NCBI RefSeq assembly: GCF_002270415.1
Contig: NZ_NNRI01000021.1
Coordinates: 186,001 to 250,000 of the forward strand
Reading direction: 5' to 3'
Origin: Mesorhizobium sophorae
Lineage (GTDB): Bacteria; Pseudomonadota; Alphaproteobacteria; Rhizobiales; Rhizobiaceae
Length of the DNA stretch: 64,000 nt
The notes under the pieces were generated by a model, which had not been told where the DNA came from, searched no databases, and was given only the letters and a program-made list of their open reading frames with translations. Of this stretch, positions 42,590 to 52,708 are shown piece by piece (position 1 is the stretch's first letter; the number at the start of each line of letters is the position of its first letter). The position numbers and the translations under genes were made by a program.

Positions 42590-43825
42590 ATGCCGAACGT
42601 CGTCCTCTTCGACCTCGATATGACGCTGGTCGACAGCTCGGCGCTTGCGCATCTGCGACGCTCGCAAATGTGGGATGCCGTTCGTCAGAATATGAATCTG
42701 ATCCGACCTTTTCCGGCGCAAGGCCGGGTCGCGCCGCATGAACTTCCTGCCCTGCTGCGGGCCGACGGACAAGCAGTTGGCATCGTTACGTCGTCGCCTG
42801 AATGGTACGCGACCACTGTTCTTCAACAGTTCCGTATCCCTTATGACGTGCTGGTCAGCTACGGCGACACCGAGAATCACAAGCCCGATCCTGCGCCGAT
42901 CCAGGAAGCACTCCGGCGCCTTGGCATCGCCGCAAGTCGGGACTCGCTCTACATCGGCGATGATGTCGGAGACGTAGAGGCCGCCTACCACGCCGGATTG
43001 GCCTCTGTAGCAGTCCGCTGGGGGCCCACGTCGATCTTCGAGCTTTCGTCCAGTGCGCCCGACATTTTCGTGTCGAAGGCCTCGACGCTGCTACGCCAAG
43101 ACCGCATCGGTGGGCGCGGCTACATCGGCGAAGCGCTGACCAGCAATTGGCCCTTCCACAGCCATTGGGGCTCTATTCTCCATTGCGACGACGAGCCCGT
43201 CGTTTATGCACTCGGCCGCTATTTCACGGCTTCCGATCCGCGGCATGCGACGAGTGCCTTGAGCGCGGCCGTGTTGTCTTTGAAAAATAATGACAGCCAG
43301 GCGCAAGTCCTCGGCGAATGCGTTGGCCGCGCCGTCGACCTTTTCGACTGGAAACCCGACTGCATCATCCCCGTACCCATGAAGCCGTCGCAGGAGCGCA
43401 ACCGCTTCAAGGAACTGCTCGAAAGCGCTGCCGACCATTTCGACGAGGATATTGAGGTCGAACTCAATGGCCTGAAAACCGTCAAGGAGGTCGAAGGCTA
43501 TAAGCAGATGAACGCGCTGGAGCGTGCGGAGGCCATAAAGGGTGCCTTTGACACGGATTACACTTGGGGTGGCGCCAAGATTCTGCTGCTCGACGATGTC
43601 TACACGACCGGAGAGACGACGAGAGAGTGTGTGCGCATTCTTAACGCCAACGGGGCCGGCGAGGTCCGGGTGATGGCGATCGCCAAGGATCAGCGCGTCT
43701 TCGCGCGCAAGACCTGTTCTGCCTGCGGGCGATCGATGAAGATACGCGAGAATCACGCGACGCACGTAAAATTTTGGGGCTGTTCGGGTTATCCGCATAA
43801 CTGCCAGCACACGGAAGACTTCTAA
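42590..43825 (+). CDS. HAD phosphatase - ComF-like phosphoribosyltransferase - zinc ribbon fusion
   Basis: 411 residues in three parts. Residues 1-175 are a HAD phosphatase: VVLFDLDMTLVDSSALAH, GIVTSSPEWY, NHKPDPAPIQEALRRLG and YIGDDVGDVEAAYHAGL. Residues about 200-365 are a phosphoribosyltransferase with ILLLDDVYTTGETTRECVRI, the PRPP-binding loop of ComF-like enzymes. Residues about 372-411 carry CSACGRSM...GCSGYPHNC, a C-terminal zinc ribbon. It begins 3 bases after the DprA-like stop. Together these suggest nucleotide or base turnover linked to DNA sensing. Known HAD-PRT proteins are poorly characterised. Confidence 0.82.
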   Translation: MPNVVLFDLDMTLVDSSALAHLRRSQMWDAVRQNMNLIRPFPAQGRVAPHELPALLRADGQAVGIVTSSPEWYATTVLQQFRIPYDVLVSYGDTENHKPDPAPIQEALRRLGIAASRDSLYIGDDVGDVEAAYHAGLASVAVRWGPTSIFELSSSAPDIFVSKASTLLRQDRIGGRGYIGEALTSNWPFHSHWGSILHCDDEPVVYALGRYFTASDPRHATSALSAAVLSLKNNDSQAQVLGECVGRAVDLFDWKPDCIIPVPMKPSQERNRFKELLESAADHFDEDIEVELNGLKTVKEVEGYKQMNALERAEAIKGAFDTDYTWGGAKILLLDDVYTTGETTRECVRILNANGAGEVRVMAIAKDQRVFARKTCSACGRSMKIRENHATHVKFWGCSGYPHNCQHTEDF

Positions 43826-44091
43826 CCCTATCGGGTCTGGACACCTTGTCCGGACTCTCCGCCGCCTGGTTTCAGCCACCAGCGGGCACTGGACGTTGAA
43901 CGCCGGTTGTCACAGCGCCATTTGCATGGAGCCGTGGCGAATGAAATCTGACCGCTTGTCCGATCGCGGTGCATGACTAGTCAAGCTTGGTTAAACACTG
44001 CGGATTATGACAGGATAGAGCAGGCAGCGACCTTGCCGGATCGCCGAACAGCTGTCACGAGGACGGTTGCCCTTACAGGGAGCGATCTGCC

Positions 44092-45473
44092 TCACTTCAC
44101 AAGCCGCAAATTTCCCCTTCTGGGGGTTGTCAAAGCATTTGGCGTGGATGGCACGCCCATAGTCACAAGGCCAAAAAGAAGTTTGACAACCTCTGATTCA
44201 GGAACGGACAGGTTGCTCGAAAGTCGATCCACACCGGCCCCATCCTGACGGAGATTATCAGTAAGCGGTGCGCCAAGGCACCTTGCAATAGGCCGATAAA
44301 CATGGAGCTTTCGCGCCATGACATTGGAACATGCAAAGGGCGATCTGGTCGCCGAGCTCAGCGGCGCCGCGCCGGCCGAAGATCGTGCAACGACGCCCGG
44401 GCGCGCGCGGCAACGAAGGCTGTGGAGCTGCACAGAGAAGCGCGCGTTGGTCACCCACTACGATCAGTGATCGACGCCGGCGCGGCGGCCAACGGCTGAC
44501 CTACCATAGACGCATCACAAGACGATTTTGGGAGGTGCCTTGGCGCACCGCTTACGATTATCAAGGACCTTCTTCCACACCTGCGACTGCTCACGGCACA
44601 TCTGCATTGGTTCATCCGTTCGCCAACCCCGCCGAGAAATCTCCATAAACAACTGCTGATAGGTCCACTTCGATACCAAACCGAGTTCATGAAGCCGATA
44701 CGTCATTGCGGCCACTGAAACCGACCACGCTCGCTTAAGTTCGACAACTTTTGGCAGCCCTGTGATGCGACCTACCGCCCGTAGAGGACCTTCTGGCATA
44801 AGGAAAGCCGCAGCGAATTCGTTCGCTTGTTTTTCGGCCTCAAGACCATTTGGCGCCGCGTGCTTGTGCAAGACAAGATGCCCTAACTCATGGGCAGCGT
44901 CGAAACGGCTTCGCTCGGCAGACTTTTGGGAAATGAGAAATACGTAAGGTTTTTCCCCACGCCAGACTGAAAAGGCATCAACCTCCTTTCCATCCTCGCC
45001 TAGGGAAAAGACGCGCCCCCCCTCAACTCCAGAAGGTGCACCATGTTCTTGATGGACCGGTTGCCAAGGCCCCAAAAATCACGGAGGCCGGCTGCAGCAC
45101 TTTGAGGTGTGTCTTCTCGCATATCGGGCACAGCAGAGACGGGCAGATCAAACTCTGTATCCAACCAGTCAGACATCAAGAACGCAATTGCCCCTGCGGC
45201 AATCGCCCCGTCTCGCTGGCGGGCCGTCATTTTGCTCATCGATCGGAAGCTGACCCCCTCTTCGCGCGGAATGTCCAGATCATCCGACAGAAAAAAGGAA
45301 AGGGGAAATCCCAAAGTGCGAGCAAGCTTCTTGGCAACATCCTCGCTCGGAAGATACTCCCCCGCTTCATAGCCCGTGACCGTACGTGGTTCGATACCAG
45401 TCTTTGCAGCGAGTTCTTTCATCGTCAGGCCGGCCCGCTTACGAGCCACGGTAAGCCGCGATCTATTAAACAT
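44092..45473 (-). pseudogene. XRE-ImmA/IrrE protein broken by a frameshift and a MITE
   Basis: From ATG 45473 the helix-turn-helix is FNRSRLTVARKRAGLTMKEL and TVTGYEAGEYLPSEDVAKKL. It runs to VHLLELRGG, where a run of seven C at 45012-45018 shifts the frame. The zinc-peptidase domain continues in the next frame with RFDAAHELGHLVLHKH (HExxH) and EKQANEFAAAFLMPEG. The 295-bp MITE (44261-44555) interrupts after KVLDN. Beyond it the true end reads LRQDGAGVDRLSSNLSVPES to GNLRLVK. ImmA/IrrE proteins cleave partner repressors in mobile elements and stress responses. Two independent lesions indicate real inactivation. Confidence 0.85.
44261..44555. mobile_element. 295-bp MITE with IS66-like ends and 8-bp target duplication
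   Basis: Perfect 23-bp terminal inverted repeats begin GTAAGCGGTGCGCC on the left, with the complement at the right end (GGCGCACCGCTTAC). GATTATCA flanks both sides (44253-44260 and 44556-44563), an 8-bp duplication. GTAA ends plus 8-bp duplications are characteristic of the IS66 family, so this is probably a non-autonomous IS66 derivative. It holds no convincing gene. Removing it and one duplication copy restores the reading frame of the XRE-ImmA gene. Confidence 0.85.
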
Positions 45474-45585
45474 TATGCCGCCTTGCCGCTTCACCGGCAC
45501 ATCAATCTCGACGTCTTCGATCGGGTCTTCGACCGGCACTCCACCGTCCACACCCGGCAACGGAATGAAGATGCGCTCTCCCCAG

Positions 45586-46062
45586 TCAGTTATAATCCGG
45601 GCCGGTGACGGCGCGAAGCTCGCTGCGCCCGTCTTTTGCCTCCAAGGTTTTCACAAGCTCGCGATGGGACAGCAGGCCGTGCTGCAGATTGATGGCAGCC
45701 AGCGGCGCTGGAAGCTGGCGCAGATAGGTGGCCGGCGCGCCGACCAGGCTGGCGAGTTGGCCAAAACTCCAATGCGTGGGTGCAACAGGGGCATGCGCAT
45801 CGGGCAGCATTAGCCACAGGCGCTCCCGATCGTCGCGGCTGGCGTCGACGCGGATCAGTTCGCTTTCGACGAGGCGGGTCTTGATGCGTTCGGTTCGCCA
45901 TTTCACCGAATTATGGAGATCGGTGAGAGAAAGGTAGCGCTCGTCGGCCGGCCGATTGAACCACTCCGACGACACGCGACCGATACGCTGGCCGCGGCTG
46001 ACGTCGACCTTGTAACCGGCACGCGCGTTACGGACGGGCGTGTGAAATTCCATTTGTGTCAT
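45586..46062 (-). pseudogene. DUF932 (plasmid/ICE-type) protein, C-terminally truncated
   Basis: MTQMEFHTPVRNARAGYKVD, then RVSSEWFNRPADERYLSLTD, WLMLPDAHAPVAPTHWSFGQ and RELVKTLEAKDGRSELRAVT ending GPDYN. This is the front of a DUF932 protein, usually about 350-400 residues and found on plasmids and integrative elements. It stops at PDYN, where a normal copy continues with GRIYD-ELV. The XRE-ImmA gene and its upstream frame follow at once, so the junction is a recombination point. Confidence 0.75.
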
Positions 46063-46334
46063 GGTTGCTGCTCCGCGGCGGACGCCGGGAGCCTCTCTCC
46101 CGGACCTTCACCCGCCGCTGCAGGCCCGCCCGCCCTCTACCTCTGCCGGCATCCCCGCCCGCCGCCAGAAGCGCCGGCATTGCAGCAGAGTTTGCGCCAG
46201 GTGGCTGGCGCACGAAGTGTGAAGGCCGGCAAGGTCTGCTGGCCCTATTCGGCCCTCGGCAATACATGTATGAAACGAACCGACGTCATGGCAGGCGCAG
46301 ACCGCACCAAGCTCGGTATTGAGGGTGTAATTGG

Positions 46335-46577
46335 ATGTCGAGCAGGTTCGTCCGACCGGTGGTGGTGCAAGTTGGACGACATGACCGTGAGCGCGTCATT
46401 TTCGATGTGAACGACGCGGCCACGATTCTGCTCCGGAGCTTCCATGATCAGACGAAGAAGCGGAAACTGGCTATGGATGCATGCCTTCAGGTTCTGCGTG
46501 GCGAAGCCCACCCGCCGGTTGCCAGACGGGCTTTCGTTGTGGCGGCGTTAGAAGCGAAAATTCTGCGCAGTGATTGA
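46335..46577 (+). CDS. DUF982 protein (third of three)
   Basis: 80 residues: MSSRFVRPVVVQVGRHDRER, then VIFDVNDAATILLRSFHDQT, KRKLAMDACLQVLRGEAHPP and VARRAFVVAALEAKILRSD. It matches DUF982 (V-V-VG start, DAA-x-LL helix, A-x-AC-x-VL-G, R-AF-x-AA-EA-IL). Function unknown. Confidence 0.78.
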   Translation: MSSRFVRPVVVQVGRHDRERVIFDVNDAATILLRSFHDQTKKRKLAMDACLQVLRGEAHPPVARRAFVVAALEAKILRSD

Positions 46578-46874
46578 GTTCCAAGATTATAATAGCCTCA
46601 ATTACTTCAAAACCCCCGCAAGAGCAGTAACGCAGACAAATAGATCGAACGAACGCTTACTCTTGTAGCCGCGATACATAGCTGCGTATCGAGTGCTGCG
46701 CTCGTCGCGCAAGATTGATTCGTTGGATCATCCGCCAAGCTCAGGTTTGCGGCGGAGGTCTTTCCGGTTGGTGGAACGCAACCCTGTCGTCGCCGCCAGA
46801 AGGGCCGCATTGCTTCTCCGGCACGCCGTCGGCGCTGCCCCCTTGCGGATCTCCACGACGACGGGCTCGCCGTC
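46578..46874. other. gap upstream of the fabH remnant
   Basis: No intact gene; probably decayed sequence of the fabH remnant that follows. Confidence 0.3.
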
Positions 46875-47182
46875 GATGACCTGCATGAGGGCCTCTGGAG
46901 TTGTCGAAGAAGAAGCCGCCTCACGCACAAGCCGCAGGACATCGACCGCTTCGTGCCGCACCAGGCCAATGCCCGCATTTTTGATGCCGTAGGGAAAAAC
47001 CTTGGCCTTGCCGATCGTGCTGTCGTCAAGACGATCGCCGAATACGGCAATTCTTCCGCCGCGACGATCCCGCTGTCGCTGTCACTGGCCACCAGACGAA
47101 GCCATTTCGGCCTGGCGAAAAAGTTCTTCTGGCGGCGGCGGGAGCGGGCTTGAGCGGCGGCGCTGTCGTCGTTGGAATATAG
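46875..47182 (+). pseudogene. 3' end of a 3-oxoacyl-ACP synthase III (FabH-like) gene, decayed
   Basis: Readable blocks are GVVEEEAASR, then KPQDIDRFVPHQANARIFDA (active-site His with the VPHQAN motif), VVKTIAEYGNSSAATIPLSL (active-site Asn), and in another frame FRPGEKVLLAAAGAGLSGGA to a TAG at 47180. These are the last third of FabH in order, with two or more frame changes and no 5' part. It ends just before the thiamin riboswitch. Confidence 0.65.
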
Positions 47183-47287
47183 CCGAGCGGTGGCCGCCCA
47201 CGGGCCAAAACTGTCCGAGTGAGATGGATGGCCGGTCGACAGGCGCTTGACAAAGCGGCGCCGGCCCGTTCAACTCCAGACATTCAC

Positions 47288-47385
47288 CAGGGGGGTCCCG
47301 ACAAGGGGCTGAGATACTGCTGGCTTTCGCAGCGCAGTGACCCGTTGAACCTGATCCAGTTCATACTGGCGTAGGGACGGTGCAA
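47288..47385 (+). promoter_or_regulatory. TPP riboswitch of the thiamin operon
   Basis: The conserved TPP (thi-box) pieces occur in order: GGGGTCCCGAC, AAGGGGCTGAGA, a hairpin (TGCTGGCTTTCGCAGCGCA), then ACCCGTTGAACCTGATC and TTCATACTGGCGTAGGGA. It lies about 115 bases before thiC, so thiamin pyrophosphate should switch the operon off. CTTGAC at 47246 could be the -35 of its promoter. Confidence 0.95.
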
Positions 47386-47499
47386 GCGCTTTGCGGGAGT
47401 TTATGCCCGAAGACCTGTCTCGAGCAGGTCGGCCAAAGCGTCTTTTCATCCTTCCGGCACAGAACTGGGTCTCCAATGCAATGAGCAAAGGAGCCTCAA

Positions 47500-49319
<1,820 letters not shown>

Positions 49320-49323
<4 letters not shown>

Positions 49324-50288
49324 GGGTGCTGGTCAAAGGGGCCGGCGTCGCCGGCCTCACGGCGGCCTTCGAATTGGCCAGACGCGGCGCGGCGGTCACA
49401 GTCGCCGACGTCCGGCACGGCCGTGGAGGCAATGCATCGTGGTTCGCCGGCGGCATGCTGGCGCCGTGGTGCGAGCGCGAAAGCGCCGAGCAGCCGGTGC
49501 TGGATCTCGGACGCGGCGCCGCCGACTGGTGGGAGGCGGTGCTGCCTGGTCAGGTGACGCAGGCCGGAACACTGGTTGTGGCGCCGCCGCGTGACAGCGG
49601 CGAGCTGCACCGCTTCGCCGGCCGCACCTCGGGCCATCGCTGGCTCGATGAAGCGGAAATCGCGCGGCTGGAGCCCGATCTCGCCGGGCGTTTCCGGCGT
49701 GGGCTGTTCTTCCCCGGCGAGGCGCATCTCGACCCGCGCCGGGCGATGGCGGCGCTTCACGACAAGCTTGTCGCGATGGGTGTCGACATCAGCTTCGCCA
49801 CGGACGCGCGGCAGCTTCCCGGGTTCGAGCACGAGATCGACTGCACGGGAATGGCGGCGGACGACGGAAGGCTGCGCGGCGTGCGCGGTGAGATGATGAT
49901 CCTGCACACGCCTGATATCGCGCTATCGCGCCCCGTGCGGCTGCTTCATCCGCGCTTTCCGCTATACACGGTACCGCGCGCCAACCATCGTTTCATGATC
50001 GGCGCGACGATGATCGAGAGTGACGGCGCTGGACCGGTCACGGTCCGCTCTATGATGGAGCTTCTGGGCACGGCCTGCGCGCTCCATCCAGCCTTCGGCG
50101 AGGCCGGTATCGTCGAGACCGGCGTCGGTGTTCGCCCGGCCTTCTCCGACAATCTGCCGCGTGTCGAAGCGCGTGGAAACACCGTCGCCATCAACGGGCT
50201 TTATCGCCATGGCTTTCTTCTCGCGCCAGCCATGGCGCGGCAGGCGGCCGAACTCGTCTTCGCTGACGAACCCATGGAGCTTGCCTGA
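49320..50288 (+). CDS. thiO: FAD-dependent glycine oxidase ThiO
   Basis: 322 residues. The dinucleotide-binding motif is VLVKGAGVAGLTAAFELARR (slightly altered GxGxxG). RGGNASWFAGGMLAPWCE follows, then FFPGEAHLDPRRAMAALHDK and the C-terminal GVGVRPAFSDNLPRVE with INGLYRHGFLLAPA. It oxidises glycine to iminoglycine for thiazole formation. It overlaps both neighbours by 1-4 bases. Shorter than some ThiO (about 340-370) but all motifs are there. Confidence 0.93.
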
Positions 50289-50485
50289 TGAAATTGACCG
50301 TAAACGGCGAAGCGCATGAGGTTGCCGCCACCACGCTGGCAGAGCTGCTTGCAGCGCTCGACTATGAGGGCGATTGGCTGGCGACGGCCGTCAACAGCGA
50401 CCTCGTGCACAAAGCCCATCGGGCGGAGTTCCAGTTGAGCGACGGCGACTGGATCGAAATCCTCTCGCCGATGCAGGGAGGCTAG
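50288..50485 (+). CDS. thiS: sulfur carrier protein ThiS
   Basis: 65 residues with a ubiquitin-like fold: MKLTVNGEAHEVAATTLAEL, VATAVNSD-like middle (WLATAVNSDLVHKAHRAEFQ), and the essential C-terminal Gly-Gly (ILSPMQGG) that carries sulfur as thiocarboxylate. Starts in an overlap with the thiO stop (TGATG). Confidence 0.94.
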   Translation: MKLTVNGEAHEVAATTLAELLAALDYEGDWLATAVNSDLVHKAHRAEFQLSDGDWIEILSPMQGG

Positions 50486-50486
50486 C

Positions 50487-51260
50487 ATGTTCGAGCTTTT
50501 CGGGACGCCACTGTCCTCCCGGCTGCTTCTCGGCACGGCGCAATATCCTTCGCCGGCCATCCTTGCCGATGCGGTCAAGGCGTCGGGCACGTCAGTAGTG
50601 ACCGTATCGTTGCGCCGTGAGATGGCGGGCGGCAGGGCCGGCGAAAAGTTCTGGTCGCTGATCCGCTCGCTCGGCACGAGAATCCTGCCCAACACTGCCG
50701 GCTGCCACTCCGTCAAGGAAGCGGTCATCACCGCGAAAATGGCGCGCGAAGTCTTCGGTACGAGCTGGATCAAGCTCGAAGTGATCGGCAACCACGACAC
50801 GCTGCAGCCGGATGTGTTCGGCTTGGTCGAAGCCGCCCGCATCCTGTGCGAGGACGGTTTTGCGGTATTCCCCTACACCACCGACGACGTCGTTGTCGCC
50901 GAGCGGCTGCTGGCAGCGGGCTGCAAGGTCCTGATGCCGTGGTGCGCGCCAATCGGTTCCGCCCTCGGGCCGGTCAACAGTACGGCGCTGCGCTCGATGC
51001 GCGGACATTTCCCAGGCATCCCGCTGATCGTGGATGCGGGGCTGGGACGGCCGTCGCACGCGGTAACCGTCATGGAACTCGGCTTCGACGCCGTGCTCCT
51101 GAATACGGCGGTTGCCAAGGCGGCCGATCCGGTCGGCATGGCGCGCGCTTTCGGCAAGGCGGTCGATGCCGGTCGAGAAGCCTTCGGTTCGGGAATGCTC
51201 GAACCGCGCGAGGTGGCCGTGCCATCGACGCCGACATTCGGCAGGGCGGTTTTTTCATGA
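50487..51260 (+). CDS. thiG: thiazole synthase ThiG
   Basis: 257 residues. SRLLLGTAQYPSPAILADAV, LPNTAGCHSVKEAVITAKMA, SWIKLEVIGNHDTLQPDVFG and IVDAGLGRPSHAVTVMELGF show the TIM-barrel enzyme with its Schiff-base lysine (IKLEV). It condenses deoxyxylulose phosphate, dehydroglycine and ThiS-carried sulfur. Starts one base after thiS and overlaps thiE. Confidence 0.95.
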   Translation: MFELFGTPLSSRLLLGTAQYPSPAILADAVKASGTSVVTVSLRREMAGGRAGEKFWSLIRSLGTRILPNTAGCHSVKEAVITAKMAREVFGTSWIKLEVIGNHDTLQPDVFGLVEAARILCEDGFAVFPYTTDDVVVAERLLAAGCKVLMPWCAPIGSALGPVNSTALRSMRGHFPGIPLIVDAGLGRPSHAVTVMELGFDAVLLNTAVAKAADPVGMARAFGKAVDAGREAFGSGMLEPREVAVPSTPTFGRAVFS

Positions 51261-51862
51261 AGCTCGATCCCTTCTACCTGATCGTCGACAGCGCCGCCTG
51301 GATCGAACGGCTGGTGCCGCTCGGCGTGAAGCTCGTCCAGCTTCGCATCAAGGACAGGGACGAGGACGGGCTGCGCGCCGAAATGCGCCGCGCGAACGAC
51401 GTCTGCGCGGTCCATGGTTGCCAACTGATCGTCAACGATTATTGGCGACTTGCCATCGAGGAAGGCTGCGACTTCGTTCATCTCGGCCAGGAGGATTTGG
51501 CTGCGGCCGATTTGTTGGCGATCAAGTACGCCGGATTGAAGCTCGGGCTGTCGACCCACGATCATGCCGAACTGGAAACGGCGATGGCCGCCGAGCCTGA
51601 CTACATCGCCCTCGGTCCCATCTATCCCACTACCCTGAAGAAGATGAAATGGGCGCCGCAGGGACTTGAACGGATCAGCGAATGGAAGTGCCAAGTCGCG
51701 CCGATTCCATTGGTCGCCATCGGCGGCCTCAATCCTGAGCGGATCGACAGCGTCTTCGAGGCCGGCGCCGACAGCGCCGCGGTGGTCACCGACATCACAT
51801 TGAATGCTGATCCCGAAGCGCGCACGCGAGAATGGATCGAAAAGACGGAGCGATGGCGCTGA
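51257..51862 (+). CDS. thiE: thiamin-phosphate synthase ThiE
   Basis: 201 residues from ATG 51257. FYLIVDSAAWIERLVPLGVK, VQLRIKDRDEDGLRAEMRRA, QLIVNDYWRLAIEEGCDFVH and LGQEDLAAADLL form the first half. YIALGPIYPTTLKKMKWAPQ with PLVAIGGLNPERIDSVFEAG completes the phosphate-binding sites. It joins the thiazole and pyrimidine halves. The sequence belongs to the ThiE variants found with thiCOSG in rhizobia. Overlaps thiG and thiD. Confidence 0.94.
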   Translation: MKLDPFYLIVDSAAWIERLVPLGVKLVQLRIKDRDEDGLRAEMRRANDVCAVHGCQLIVNDYWRLAIEEGCDFVHLGQEDLAAADLLAIKYAGLKLGLSTHDHAELETAMAAEPDYIALGPIYPTTLKKMKWAPQGLERISEWKCQVAPIPLVAIGGLNPERIDSVFEAGADSAAVVTDITLNADPEARTREWIEKTERWR

Positions 51863-52614
51863 GGCGAGAACCGCATGTGCTTGTCATCGGCGGATCGGAC
51901 TCCAGCGGGGGCGCCGGAATTGCTCGCGATATCGAGACGATCTCTGCCATCGGCGTGCGCATCTCTCTGGCTGTCACCGCGCTGACGGTGCAGACGCACG
52001 AAGCCGTCATGGACGTCCATCATCAGCAACCCGGTCTGGTCGCCGATCAGATGCGCGCTGCGTTCCAGGCCAACAAGGTGGCGGCCATCAAGATCGGCAT
52101 GCTCGCGACCGCCGAGATCATCGCTGCCGCAGCCGCAGTGCTCCGTGAAAATCCGCAGGGGCCGGCAGTACTCGACCCGGTTCTCACCTCCACGTCAGGC
52201 CGGGCGCTGCTGGAAGCAGGCGCCATCGCTGCCCTGAAGCGTGATCTGATGCCGCTTTGCTGTCTGGTCACACCCAATCTCATCGAGCTGGCGCTCCTTA
52301 TCGGCGCCGAGCAAGCGGTCGACGAGGATGAAGCGGTCTGGCAAGGCCAGGAGCTCTTGGCCGCCGGCGCGCAGGCCATTCTGATCAAGGGCGGCCATGC
52401 AAAAGGACTTCGATCGACGGATATCCTGCTGCGCTCCGGTCAAGAACCCATTCGCTTCGATGCGCCGCGTCTTGCAGTATCGATGCGTGGCACAGGCTGC
52501 ATGCTGGCCAGCGCGATTGCTGCGCATCTTGCAAAGGCAAAGCGGCTCGAAGACAGTGTGCGCGAAGGCAAGCGGTTTGTGTTCGAGCAGCTTCAGAGGA
52601 ATTCAACCGAATGA
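51853..52614 (+). CDS. thiD: hydroxymethylpyrimidine (phosphate) kinase ThiD
   Basis: 253 residues from ATG 51853, overlapping thiE by 10 bases. VLVIGGSDSSGGAGIARDIE is the ribokinase-type start, AIKIGMLATAEIIAAAAAVL and AVLDPVLTSTSGRALLEAGA follow. TPNLIELALLIGA and SMRGTGCMLASAIAAHLAKA (catalytic GTGC) complete it. It phosphorylates HMP and HMP-phosphate. Last gene of the operon, before a terminator shared with the convergent panBC genes. Confidence 0.95.
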   Translation: MALRREPHVLVIGGSDSSGGAGIARDIETISAIGVRISLAVTALTVQTHEAVMDVHHQQPGLVADQMRAAFQANKVAAIKIGMLATAEIIAAAAAVLRENPQGPAVLDPVLTSTSGRALLEAGAIAALKRDLMPLCCLVTPNLIELALLIGAEQAVDEDEAVWQGQELLAAGAQAILIKGGHAKGLRSTDILLRSGQEPIRFDAPRLAVSMRGTGCMLASAIAAHLAKAKRLEDSVREGKRFVFEQLQRNSTE

Positions 52615-52684
52615 CCGCAGCCCGCATGCCGAGTTGAGGCCCGCCGCCAGCTCGGCCGTTTGCAATGGGGAGACCGATATCTGG

Positions 52685-52706
52685 CTCCTTCGGCCCCGCG
52701 AAGGAG
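52685..52706. terminator. hairpin between convergent thiD and panC
   Basis: CTCCTTCG-GCCCCG-CGAAGGAG; perfect 8-bp arms in the gap between the two convergent operons. Confidence 0.6.
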
Positions 52707-52708
52707 GG

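Noticed and set aside
44318..44470. Small open frames inside the MITE
   Set aside because: They are short, Arg-rich in every frame and lie wholly between terminal repeats; none matches an IS66 protein convincingly.
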